A DNA stretch of 64,000 bases, from positions 248,001-312,000 of the forward strand of contig NZ_AWXZ01000040.1 of NCBI RefSeq assembly GCF_000496075.1. The letters run 5' to 3'. Positions 41,494-49,662 of this stretch are shown piece after piece. Under the pieces are notes generated by a model. That model worked only from the letters and a program-made list of their open reading frames with translations, did not search any database and had not been told where the DNA came from. The translations under genes and the position numbers were made by a program. Position 1 is the first letter of the stretch, and every line of letters starts with the position of its first letter. Origin of the DNA: Lutibaculum baratangense AMV1. Its GTDB lineage: Bacteria > Pseudomonadota > Alphaproteobacteria > Rhizobiales > Tepidamorphaceae.

Positions 41494-42482
41494 TCCGTCA
41501 GCTCCCTTTCGCGCCGCTCCGTCAGAGGCGAGCGGTTGAAATACTCGCGGTAGACCTTCGAGAAGTGCGAGGCGGAAACGAAGCCGCAGGCGACCGCCAC
41601 CTCGACGACGGGCAGGTTCGACTGGCGCAGCAGGTGACGCGCACGGTCGAGCCGGAGCTCGAGATAGTAGCGCGCCGGCGAGCGCCCCATGGAGCGGCGG
41701 AACAGTCGCTCGATCTGCCGGCGCGAGAGCCCGCTCGAGTTCGCGAGGTCGCCGAGCGAGAGCGGCTCGGAGAGGTTCGATTCCATCAGCTCGATGATCT
41801 GCAGCACCTTCGGGTTCTGGATGCCGAGCCGGGCACGCAGCGGCAGCCGCTGGCGATCATGCGAGTCGCGGATCCGGTCGGCGAGGAGCTGCTCGCAAAC
41901 ACGGTTGACGATCGCCTCGCCCAGATCCTCCTCGATCAGCGTCAGCATCATGTCGAGCGGGGCGGTGCCGCCGGCGCAGGTGTAGATGTTGTGGTCGATC
42001 TCGAAGAGGTCGGAATAGACCTCGGCCTTCGGGAAGTTCTCGGAGAAGCCCGGCAGGTTCTCCCAGTGGATCGCGCAGCGCCGGCCATCGAGGAGGCCGG
42101 CCTTCGCCAGCACCCAGGCGCCGGTGCAGAGCGCGCCGACTGCGACCCCGCTTCTGTGCGCCTGGCGCAGCCAGGTGTGCAGCGCGCGCGAATCGTAGCG
42201 CTCCACCGCGATGCCGGAGCAGACCAGCAGGAGGTCGGGCCGCTCATCCCCCGCGGCCCGGCGCTTGATGTCCTCGAGCGAGGCCGTCGCCTCGATCCGC
42301 AGGCCGTTCGAGGCGAGCGCCATGCCCCCGTCGCCGGTCACGATTTCCCAGCGGTAGAAGGAGTAGCCGAGTTGCCGGTTCGCCAGGCGCAGAGGCTCGA
42401 TGGCGCTGGTGAACGCGATCATCGAGAAATTCGGCACGAGGAAGAAGACGATCCGGCGCGACCCTCTTGTCGCCGCGTCCAT
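41490..42482 (-). CDS. GlxA-family (DJ-1/AraC) transcriptional regulator, SouR/GbdR-like
   Basis: A 330-residue protein starting at ATG 42482; the open frame upstream lacks conservation. The N-terminal DJ-1/PfpI-like domain covers about residues 10-190 (FFLVPNFSMIAFTSAIEPLR; GALCTGAWVLAKAGLLDG). The C-terminal AraC HTH covers about 215-325 (LGDLANSSGLSRRQIERLFR; VAVACGFVSASHFSKVYREY). Pseudomonas GbdR and SouR, of the same architecture, activate glycine betaine and sarcosine catabolism. Divergent placement from soxBDAG makes sarcosine-responsive control likely. Confidence 0.88.
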   Translation of the reverse strand: MDAATRGSRRIVFFLVPNFSMIAFTSAIEPLRLANRQLGYSFYRWEIVTGDGGMALASNGLRIEATASLEDIKRRAAGDERPDLLLVCSGIAVERYDSRALHTWLRQAHRSGVAVGALCTGAWVLAKAGLLDGRRCAIHWENLPGFSENFPKAEVYSDLFEIDHNIYTCAGGTAPLDMMLTLIEEDLGEAIVNRVCEQLLADRIRDSHDRQRLPLRARLGIQNPKVLQIIELMESNLSEPLSLGDLANSSGLSRRQIERLFRRSMGRSPARYYLELRLDRARHLLRQSNLPVVEVAVACGFVSASHFSKVYREYFNRSPLTERRERELTE

Positions 42483-42505
42483 GGGGAACTCCGCAAGTGG
42501 GCCAC

Positions 42506-42522
42506 GGGCCTTCGCAAGGCCC
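42506..42522. promoter_or_regulatory. Inverted repeat in the regulator-soxB intergenic region
   Basis: GGGCCTT (42506-42512), CGC, AAGGCCC (42516-42522) is a perfect 7-bp dyad. It lies 24 bases before the regulator start codon inside the 176-bp divergent region. It could be a leader hairpin or a protein site. AraC-type activators usually prefer direct repeats, so it is not clearly the activator box. Confidence 0.35.
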
Positions 42523-42658
42523 GCCCGTCCGATGTCGCAATCAGACCATCCTCTCCGCCAACGTGACAATAGCGTGGCGCGGATTCGAGGGTGGCTTTCG
42601 GAAAGGCCGAAGTGCCGCCTCGCGCCGAGGCCATCACCCGGGACGACGGCTGGAGAGC

Positions 42659-43909
42659 ATGGACCGATACTCCGCTATAAGGCTGATCCGCGAGGGGCTC
42701 AACGGCCACAAGGGCTGGGGCCGGATCTGGCGCGGCGCGACGCCGAAGGCAAGCTACGATGTCGTCGTCATCGGCGGCGGCGGCCACGGCCTCGCGACGG
42801 CCTACTACCTGGCCAAGATCCACGGCATCACGAATGTCTGCGTGATCGAGAAGGGCTGGATCGGCGGCGGCAATTCCGGCCGCAACACGACGATCATCCG
42901 CTCGAACTACCTCTTCGACGCGTCAGCCGCGATCTACAACCACGCGCTCGAGCTGTGGAAGGGGCTGGGGCGGGAGCTGAACTTCAACATCATGATGAGC
43001 CACCGCGGCGTCCTCAACCTCGCCCATGACGAGCACGAGGCGCGGGGCCTGAAGCGCCGGGTCGAGGCGAACCGCCTGAACGGCGTCGACGCCGAGTGGC
43101 TGGACGCCAAGCAGGTGAAGGAGTTCTGCCCGGTCATCAACATCTCGCACGACATCCGCTATCCCGTGCTCGGTGCGACGCTTCAGCGCTCGGGCGGCGT
43201 CAACCGGCACGACGCTGTGGTGTGGGGATATGCGCGCGCCGCGAGCGCCCTCGGCGTCGACATCGTCGAGCAGTGCGAGGTCACGGACATCCGCACGGAG
43301 GCCGGTGCCGTGACGGGCGTCGAGACCACGAAGGGCTTCATCCGCACGCCGAAGGTCGCGAGCGTCACCGCCGGCCACACGAGCGTCATGGCCAAGATGG
43401 TCGGCGTGAAGCTGCCGATCGAGAGCCATCCGCTGCAGGCGCTCGTCTCCGAGCCGATCAAGCCGCTCGTGCCCTGCGTCATCATGTCGAACGCCGTGCA
43501 CGTCTACTGCAGCCAGTCCGACAAGGGCGAGCTCGTCATCGGCGCGGGGATCGACGCTTACAACTCCTACACCCAGCGCGGCTCGATGGACATCATCGAG
43601 CACCAGATGTCCTCGCTCTGCGAGCTCCTGCCGGTCGTCTCGCGCCTGAGGATGATGCGCCAGTGGGGCGGCATCGTCGACACCTGCCCGGACGCGAGCC
43701 CGATCATCACGAAGACGAAGGTGAAGGGCTTCTACATCAACGGCGGGTGGGGGACCGGCGGCTGGAAGGCGACGCCGGGCTCCGGCCACGCCTTCGCCGA
43801 TCTCGTCGCCAGGGACGAGCCGAACGCCATCGCCGCGCCCTTCACGGTCGACCGGTTCTACTCGGGCGACCTCGTGGCGGAGCACGGCGCCGCCGCCGTG
43901 GCGCACTAG
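42659..43909 (+). CDS. soxB: Sarcosine oxidase beta subunit
   Basis: A 416-residue subunit starting at ATG 42659 (MDRYSAIRLIREGLNGHKGW, the standard N-terminus). The FAD-binding motif is VVVIGGGGHGLATAYYLAKI. His184 in VNRHDAVVWG corresponds by position to the His carrying covalent FMN in characterised heterotetrameric enzymes; this is an inference from motif. It oxidises sarcosine to glycine with the alpha subunit. First gene of soxBDAG and divergent from the GlxA-type regulator. Confidence 0.95.
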   Translation: MDRYSAIRLIREGLNGHKGWGRIWRGATPKASYDVVVIGGGGHGLATAYYLAKIHGITNVCVIEKGWIGGGNSGRNTTIIRSNYLFDASAAIYNHALELWKGLGRELNFNIMMSHRGVLNLAHDEHEARGLKRRVEANRLNGVDAEWLDAKQVKEFCPVINISHDIRYPVLGATLQRSGGVNRHDAVVWGYARAASALGVDIVEQCEVTDIRTEAGAVTGVETTKGFIRTPKVASVTAGHTSVMAKMVGVKLPIESHPLQALVSEPIKPLVPCVIMSNAVHVYCSQSDKGELVIGAGIDAYNSYTQRGSMDIIEHQMSSLCELLPVVSRLRMMRQWGGIVDTCPDASPIITKTKVKGFYINGGWGTGGWKATPGSGHAFADLVARDEPNAIAAPFTVDRFYSGDLVAEHGAAAVAH

Positions 43910-43922
43910 GGACACGAAGCAC

Positions 43923-44300
43923 ATGTTCGTCATCACCTGCCCCTATTGCGGCGAGCGCGACCAGGCCGAGTTCGTCAGCGGCGGCCAGGCCCACCGCACG
44001 CGGCCCCTGAACGCCCACGAGATGAGCGATGCCGATTGGGGCGACTGGGTCTTCATGCGCGACAACCCCAAGGGGATCTTCGCGGAGCGCTGGTTCCATT
44101 CCGCCGGCTGCCGGCGCTGGTTCAACGCCCTCAGGAACACCGCGACCGACCAGTTCCTGGCGTTCTATCCGATGGGAGAGGCTCCGCCCGCCGTCGAGGC
44201 GGTGCTGCCCGCGACGCCGGCCGGCGAGGCGCCGATCGGCTCCGGCAACGACGCCGTGAAGGTGATGCGGCCCGGCGAGAGCGAGGGGACGACGACGTGA
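43923..44300 (+). CDS. soxD: Sarcosine oxidase delta subunit, with C-terminal extension
   Basis: A 125-residue zinc subunit. Cys6 and Cys9 (TCPYCG) and His59 with Cys63 (FHSAGC) reproduce exactly the four ligand positions known from the Stenotrophomonas enzyme. SoxD is usually about 95-100 residues. Here an Ala/Pro-rich tail of some 25-30 residues (from about APPAVEAVLP onward) is added. The stop overlaps the soxA GTG by four bases. Confidence 0.93.
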   Translation: MFVITCPYCGERDQAEFVSGGQAHRTRPLNAHEMSDADWGDWVFMRDNPKGIFAERWFHSAGCRRWFNALRNTATDQFLAFYPMGEAPPAVEAVLPATPAGEAPIGSGNDAVKVMRPGESEGTTT

Positions 44301-47300
44301 CGAGCCAGCCTTTCCGCCTGCCCCAGGGAGGTCTCGTCGACCGCTCCCGCCTCGTCACGTTCCGCTTCGACGGGCGGGAGTACACGGGCCATCCCGGCGA
44401 CACGCTCGCCTCGGCGCTGATCGCCGGCGGCACGCACATGGTCGCGCGCAGCTTCAAGTATCACCGGCCGCGCGGCATCCTCGGTGCGGGCGTCGAGGAT
44501 CCGGCTGCGCTCGTCGAGATCGGCTCGGGCATCCACCGCGACCCGAACGTGCGGGTGACCGAGGCCGAGATCCATGACGGGCTCGAAGCCCACGCCCAGA
44601 ACGTCTGGCCGTCGCTCACCTTCGACGTCGGCGAGGCGAACGACCTCCTGTGGCGGTTCTTCCCGGCCGGCTTCTACTACAAGACCTTCATGGGCGGCCC
44701 CCGCGGCTGGATGACGTGGGAGCCGTTCATCCGCCGGGCGGCCGGCATGGGCCGGGCACCCGACGGCCCGGACCCTGACCCCTACGAGCAGACGAACCGG
44801 CACTGCGATGTCCTCGTCGTCGGCGCCGGGCCGGCCGGCCTGATGGCGGCGCTCTCGGCGGCGCGGTCCGGCGCCCGCGTCATCCTCGCCGAGGAGACCG
44901 CGGCCCTCGGCGGGCGGCTCCTCTCGCGCGATCCGGCGGCGACGCATCTGGACGACCGCGCCGCGCCCGAGTGGATCGGCGCGGTGGCGGCGGAGCTTCG
45001 CTCCCGCGAGGACGTCACCGTCCTCACCCGCACCTCGGCCTTCGGCTATTACGGCGAGAACTTTCTCGGCCTCTGGGAGCGCGTCGGCGACCACCTGCCG
45101 CGCCACGAGCGCTCGCCGAACCTGCCGCGGCAACGCCTCTGGCGGGTGCGCGCGAAGCAGGTGGTGCTCGCCACCGGTGCGATCGAGCGCCCGCTCGTCT
45201 TCCACGAGAACGACCGGCCCGGCATCATGCTGGCGAGCGCAGCCGTCACCTATGTCCACCGCTACGGCGTTCTGCCGGGCCGCAATGTCCTCGTCTTCGC
45301 GAACAACGATTCCGGATGGGGCGCGGCCTTCGACCTCGCCGAGTCCGGCGCCTCGATCGCGGCGATCGTCGACGTGAGGCGCGAGATCGACGGGGCGCTC
45401 CTCTCGCGCGCGGCGGCGCTCGGCATCGCCATCCATGCCGGATGCGGCGTCGTCGGCACGTCGGGCCGCTTCCGCGTCACCGGAGCGAAGGTGCAGCCCG
45501 TCGAAGGCGCGGGCGGCGTGTCAGATATCGCATGCGACCTGGTCGCGGTGGCGGGTGGCTGGACGCCGAACACGGCTCTTTTCGCGCAGTCCCGCGGCAA
45601 GCTCCGCTGGGACGACGACCTCGCCGCCTACCGGCCGGGCCTCTCCTGGCAGAAGGAGGCGTCCGCCGGCGCCTCGAACGGCGTCTTCGACCTTTCGGGC
45701 TGTCTCGCCGCCGGCGCCGAAGCCGGCGCGAGAGCCGCGGATGCGGCGGGCTTCTCTGCCGTGCCCGCGCCGGTGCCGGCGCTGAGGGCCGAGGAAACGC
45801 TGCAGCGCTCGATCCACTTCGTCGCCGAGGTGCCCTCGCACCGCAAGCCGGAGGACACGCGGGCCTGGGTCGACCTGCAGGACGACGTGACGACGAAGGA
45901 CCTGAAGCTCGCCCTGCAGGAGGGCATGCAGTCGATCGAGCACGCCAAGCGCTACACGACGACGGGCATGGGCACCGACCAGGGCAAGGTCGCAAACCTC
46001 AACGCCTTCCGCCTCGTGTCGGACAAGCTCGGGCGGCCGATGCACGAGATCGGCACGACGACCTCGCGCCAGCCGTGGAAGCCCGTCACGTTCGGCGCGC
46101 TCGCCGGCCAGCATGTCGGCCACCACTTCCACCCGCGGCGCGGCACGCCGATGCACGACTGGCACCGCCGGCACAGCGCGGTGTTCGAGCCGGTGGGCGA
46201 CTGGCTGCGGCCGCGCGCCTTCCTCAAGGCCGGCGAGAGCTTTGAGCAGGCCGTGCAGCGCGAGGCGAGGGCGGCACGGGAGGGCGTGGCGGTTCTCGAT
46301 GCGACGACGCTCGGCAAGATCGACATTCAGGGGAAAGGCGCTCGCGAGTTCCTGAACCGGGTCTACACGAGTGCCTGGACGAAGCTCGCGCCCGGTCGCT
46401 GCCGCTACGGCTTCATGCTCGGCGAGGACGGCATGGTGCTCGACGACGGCGTGACGTCCTGCATCGCCGACGACCACTTCCACATGACGACGACGACGGG
46501 CGGCGCCGCGCGGATCTACCAGTGGCTCGAGGACTACGCCCAGACGGAGTGGCCGGATCTCGAGCTCTATCTCACGAGCGTCACCGAGCAGTGGGCGGTC
46601 GCCTCGCTGTCCGGGCGGGATTCCCGCGCCGTGGTCGAGGAGATCTGTGACGATTTCGACGCCGATCCCGCGACCTTCCCGTTCATGAGCTTCCGCGACA
46701 CGACGATCGAGGGCGTGCCGGCGCGCATCTTCCGCATCTCGTTCACCGGCGCGCTTTCCTACGAGATCAACGTGCCGGCCAGCTACGGCCTGTGGCTGTG
46801 GGAGAAGATCTTCGAGGCCGGCGCCCGCTTCGGGATCACGCCCTACGGCACCGAGACGATGCATCTCCTGCGCGCGGAGAAGGGCTTCGTCATCGTCGGC
46901 CAGGACACCGACGGCACGGTGACGCCACATGACCTGCGCATGGACTGGATCGTCAGCGACACGAAGGGCGACTTCATCGGCAAGCGCTCGCTGTCACGTT
47001 CGGACACGGCCCGGGCAGACCGCAAGCAGCTCGTCGGCCTCCTGACGGAGGACCCCGGCCTGATGCTGGAGGAGGGCGCGCACGTCATCGCGACGGAGAA
47101 CGAGCCGGCGCCGCCCGTGCCGATGCTCGGCCACGTCACGTCGAGCTATTTGAGCCCCAATATCGGGCGCTCGATCGCGCTCGCCCTCGTCGCGGGCGGC
47201 GGCGACCGCATGGGCGATCGCCTGTGGGTGACGCGGCCCGGCGGAGCGCCGATCCCCGTGCGGGTCACGGAGACGGATTTCCTCAAGCTGAAGGAGGAGG

Positions 47301-47311
47301 GGCATGTCTGA
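44297..47311 (+). CDS. soxA: Sarcosine oxidase alpha subunit
   Basis: A 1004-residue subunit with GTG start in a GTGA overlap. An N-terminal ferredoxin-like domain covers about residues 15-100 (FDGREYTGHPGDTLASALIA). The NAD/FAD-type Rossmann domain begins at about 170 (CDVLVVGAGPAGLMAALSAA). A SoxA-specific segment and C-terminal GcvT aminomethyltransferase domains (about 605-1000) use tetrahydrofolate to capture formaldehyde. It binds NAD+ and THF. Length and domain order are standard. Confidence 0.96.
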   Translation: MTSQPFRLPQGGLVDRSRLVTFRFDGREYTGHPGDTLASALIAGGTHMVARSFKYHRPRGILGAGVEDPAALVEIGSGIHRDPNVRVTEAEIHDGLEAHAQNVWPSLTFDVGEANDLLWRFFPAGFYYKTFMGGPRGWMTWEPFIRRAAGMGRAPDGPDPDPYEQTNRHCDVLVVGAGPAGLMAALSAARSGARVILAEETAALGGRLLSRDPAATHLDDRAAPEWIGAVAAELRSREDVTVLTRTSAFGYYGENFLGLWERVGDHLPRHERSPNLPRQRLWRVRAKQVVLATGAIERPLVFHENDRPGIMLASAAVTYVHRYGVLPGRNVLVFANNDSGWGAAFDLAESGASIAAIVDVRREIDGALLSRAAALGIAIHAGCGVVGTSGRFRVTGAKVQPVEGAGGVSDIACDLVAVAGGWTPNTALFAQSRGKLRWDDDLAAYRPGLSWQKEASAGASNGVFDLSGCLAAGAEAGARAADAAGFSAVPAPVPALRAEETLQRSIHFVAEVPSHRKPEDTRAWVDLQDDVTTKDLKLALQEGMQSIEHAKRYTTTGMGTDQGKVANLNAFRLVSDKLGRPMHEIGTTTSRQPWKPVTFGALAGQHVGHHFHPRRGTPMHDWHRRHSAVFEPVGDWLRPRAFLKAGESFEQAVQREARAAREGVAVLDATTLGKIDIQGKGAREFLNRVYTSAWTKLAPGRCRYGFMLGEDGMVLDDGVTSCIADDHFHMTTTTGGAARIYQWLEDYAQTEWPDLELYLTSVTEQWAVASLSGRDSRAVVEEICDDFDADPATFPFMSFRDTTIEGVPARIFRISFTGALSYEINVPASYGLWLWEKIFEAGARFGITPYGTETMHLLRAEKGFVIVGQDTDGTVTPHDLRMDWIVSDTKGDFIGKRSLSRSDTARADRKQLVGLLTEDPGLMLEEGAHVIATENEPAPPVPMLGHVTSSYLSPNIGRSIALALVAGGGDRMGDRLWVTRPGGAPIPVRVTETDFLKLKEEGHV

Positions 47312-47930
47312 CGCCCGCCGCCGCTCGCCCCTCCATGGGCGCAGCGAGATATCGAGCGGCGAGGCCGCAACGGTCCGCGAGCACGCCTTCCTCGGCAAGC
47401 TCGTGCTTCGCGGCGCGCCCGGCGACATCGCTCCCGCCCTGCGGGAGCTGACCGGAACCGCCGGCCCGGAGGACGCCTGCCGCTCGGCCTCGTCGAACGG
47501 CCGGTCCGTCCTCTGGATCGGCCCGGACGAGCATTGGCTGGTCGTTCCAGCCGAGACGGAGATCGAGCTCGCGCGGGATCTGGACTCCCGTCTCGCAGGC
47601 GTGCGCCATCACGTCGTCGACGTCACGGACTATCACGTCGCCATCGGCCTCTCCGGCACGAAGGCGTGGGAGGTGCTCGCCAAGCTCACGCCGTTCGACG
47701 TCCATCCGAAGGCGTTCGCTGTCGGCGCCGTGGCCGGCACGGTGATCGGACGGGGGCAGGGCGTCCTGTGGCGGCCGGCGGAAGGCAGCGCATTGGACTC
47801 CGACTACATCGTCTTCATCCGCAGCTCGATGGCCGACTATCTCTGGTGTCTCCTCGCGGAGGCGGGCCGGCAGTTCGGCATGACGCCCGAGACGCCGATC
47901 GGCGGCGAGACCTGGCGCCTCGCGCGGTAG
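47304..47930 (+). CDS. soxG: Sarcosine oxidase gamma subunit
   Basis: A 208-residue subunit overlapping the end of soxA by eight bases. The GcvT-like fold pattern is visible (TVREHAFLGKLVLRG; VLWIGPDEHWLVVP; HHVVDVTDYHVAIGLSGTKA). SoxG completes the heterotetramer and shields the tunnel between flavin and folate sites. Convergent with the DUF1127 gene. Confidence 0.93.
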   Translation: MSDARRRSPLHGRSEISSGEAATVREHAFLGKLVLRGAPGDIAPALRELTGTAGPEDACRSASSNGRSVLWIGPDEHWLVVPAETEIELARDLDSRLAGVRHHVVDVTDYHVAIGLSGTKAWEVLAKLTPFDVHPKAFAVGAVAGTVIGRGQGVLWRPAEGSALDSDYIVFIRSSMADYLWCLLAEAGRQFGMTPETPIGGETWRLAR

Positions 47931-48000
47931 AGCGGGATGAGGAAGAGTGGGAACCGGTTTTCCGCCCGCATCCCGCTCTGCATCAACGTGATCCAGAGGC

Positions 48001-48040
48001 CAAAAACGAAGCAGCCCGCCTCCGGGTGGAGGCGGGCTGC
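48001..48040 (-). terminator. Intrinsic terminator of the DUF1127 gene
   Basis: A perfect 12-bp stem GCAGCCCGCCTC (48011-48022) / GAGGCGGGCTGC (48029-48040), followed on the minus strand by TTCGTTTTTGG. It lies 23 bases beyond the DUF1127 stop. It may also stop soxG transcripts by its strong stem, though no U-run follows on that strand. Confidence 0.85.
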
Positions 48041-48062
48041 TGGAAGCCGGAAGAGCGGGCGG

Positions 48063-48371
48063 TCAGCGGCGGCGGAAGGCCTTGATTTCTCTTTCACGGC
48101 GCTTGCGGGCCATTTCGCGCAACGCGAGCGACGCGTTCACCTCGAGCGGCAGGCTCGCCGCATCCTCGACCTCGTAGCGGGTGAAGCCGATGTCGTTGAG
48201 GGTCTTGTCGTCGAGCTCGAGCAGGTTGCGGAAGGCCTGGCGACGCAGCTTCAGCTGCGCGCGCTCGCGGCGTTCGGCGATCAGCTTGCGAAGGAAGTCG
48301 GTGAGGCGGGGCGCGAAGGGTTCGGTACGGCCGGCCGTGCCCTGGGCAACCGGGCCGGAGATCATCGTCAT
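48063..48371 (-). CDS. DUF1127 (YjiS-like) domain protein
   Basis: A 102-residue basic protein starting at ATG 48371. The DUF1127 motif lies near residues 55-80: FRNLLELDDKTLNDIGFTRY. A very basic C-terminus (KRREREIKAFRRR) follows. Long DUF1127 proteins of this kind are widespread in Rhizobiales, and small Arg-rich members are linked to RNA and phosphate/carbon regulation. This one is monocistronic with its own terminator, and a strong palindrome lies just upstream. Confidence 0.85.
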   Translation of the reverse strand: MTMISGPVAQGTAGRTEPFAPRLTDFLRKLIAERRERAQLKLRRQAFRNLLELDDKTLNDIGFTRYEVEDAASLPLEVNASLALREMARKRREREIKAFRRR

Positions 48372-48399
48372 CGGTCTTCTCCATTGGTAGAGCTCAGCA

Positions 48400-48431
48400 A
48401 ATGCGCACGGATTGCGCATTCTTCAGGCAAT
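48400..48431. promoter_or_regulatory. Overlapping dyads between DUF1127 and LysR genes
   Basis: AATGCGCA-CGGAT-TGCGCATT (48400-48420) is a perfect 8-bp inverted repeat. It overlaps a second dyad, ATTGC-N11-GCAAT (48411-48431), whose geometry fits LysR-type boxes. Both lie 29-60 bases upstream of the DUF1127 start. The LysR gene starts about 110 bases to the other side. They are likely operator sequence for the LysR protein. Confidence 0.5.
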
Positions 48432-48538
48432 CGACGCCTTCTGGCCCGTATATGGTGCCGGCGGCTTGTTCAATCAAACGCAAAGGACTTATCTTTAGGA
48501 TCAATTCCATTGAACCAAGCCGCATCGGTGCCAAGGCC

Positions 48539-49459
48539 ATGACGCCAACCGGAAGGCAGCTTCCGCTGCTCGAGATCGACCTCCTGAGGACCTTCGTCGA
48601 AATCGCCGAGACGGGCTCCTTCAGCCGGGCCGCGAGGTCCGTCGCACGCACCCCGTCGGCGGTGTCGATGCAGATGAAGCGGCTCGAGGAGATCGTGGGG
48701 AAGACGCTGTTCGTGCGCGACGCGCGGTCGGTCCGGCTGACGGGCGACGGCGAGGCGCTGATCGGCTATGCCCGCCGCATCCTGCGCCTGTCGAACGAGG
48801 CGGTCGGCATGTTCCGGTCGCCCGAGCTCGAGGGCCTCGTGCGGCTCGGCACGCCGGACGATTTCGGCACGCGGTTTCTGCCGAACATCCTCTCCCGCTT
48901 CGCGCGCACCCATCCGGGCGTCGAGGTGCAGGTGACGCTCGGCATGTCGAAGGGGCTCCTGAAGCGGCTGGACGCGGGCGCGCTCGACCTCGCGCTCGTG
49001 ACGACCGGCGGGGGCAGGCAGATGCTGGAGCGGGGACGCGTCGTCTATACGGAACCGCTCGTCTGGGGCGGGCTCGAAAACGGCTGCGCCTACGAGCAGC
49101 GACCTCTGCCGCTCGCGCTCGCCACCAATGGCTGCGCCTGGCGGGCCAGCGCGCTCTCCGCCCTCGACGCCGCCGGCCTGCCGTACCGGGTCGCCTATTC
49201 GAGCGAGCACTGCGCGGGGCAGATGGCGGCGATCCGCGCCGACCTCGCGATCGCGCCCTTCGCCGAGAGCCTGATCGAGCCGCCGCTCGTGCGCCTCGAC
49301 GAGCGCCACGGCCTGCCGCCGATCGGCGACTACCAGATGGTCATCGCGGAGGGCCGCAACCTCGGACCCGCCGCCGAGGCGCTCGTGCAGCAGGTGGTCG
49401 ACGGCTTCGACGAGATGACCGGCAGGCGCCCGGACCCGGCCCAGGTCGCCGCGGAATAG
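48539..49459 (+). CDS. LysR-family transcriptional regulator
   Basis: A 306-residue protein starting at ATG 48539; the frame is open further upstream but crosses the operator region. The N-terminal winged HTH covers residues 12-70 (LLRTFVEIAETGSFSRAARS, PSAVSMQMKRLEE). The LysR substrate-binding domain covers about 95-300 (LGTPDDFGTRFLPNILSRFA). The effector is unknown. Divergent from the DUF1127 gene, which is the likeliest target. Not obviously linked to the downstream sulfate genes, from which a terminator-like hairpin separates it. Confidence 0.9.
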   Translation: MTPTGRQLPLLEIDLLRTFVEIAETGSFSRAARSVARTPSAVSMQMKRLEEIVGKTLFVRDARSVRLTGDGEALIGYARRILRLSNEAVGMFRSPELEGLVRLGTPDDFGTRFLPNILSRFARTHPGVEVQVTLGMSKGLLKRLDAGALDLALVTTGGGRQMLERGRVVYTEPLVWGGLENGCAYEQRPLPLALATNGCAWRASALSALDAAGLPYRVAYSSEHCAGQMAAIRADLAIAPFAESLIEPPLVRLDERHGLPPIGDYQMVIAEGRNLGPAAEALVQQVVDGFDEMTGRRPDPAQVAAE

Positions 49460-49564
49460 CGCCAGGGGAGCGCCGGGACGCACCTCCCGATCTCCGGGGA
49501 CGGCGAGCGGCGAAACGGATTTCTCCCAAGCCCTCCGATCCAGGGCATGGCCTTCCAACTTTCG

Positions 49565-49591
49565 GCAAGCATCTGAACTTGCTTGTTTTTT
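49565..49591 (+). terminator. Weak intrinsic terminator after the LysR gene
   Basis: GCAAG (49565-49569) and CTTGC (49578-49582) with an 8-base loop, followed by TTGTTTTTT. The stem is short but the U-run is good. It lies in the 203-bp spacer before cysG, where no other signal was recognised. Confidence 0.5.
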
Positions 49592-49662
49592 GCGCCGCAC
49601 CCCGTTCCATTCGGAGGCCTGCGGGGCGATATTCCGTGCCGGTTTTCCCCGAAGGACGCGGC

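Noticed and set aside
42467-42658. Longer N-terminus for soxB
   Set aside because: The additional 64 residues are antisense to the regulator start region and lack family similarity. MDRYSAIRLI is the usual beginning.
49460-49662. Possible SAM or cobalamin-type riboswitch before cysG
   Set aside because: No conserved riboswitch core was recognised. The only structure is a short hairpin with a U-run that better fits a terminator.
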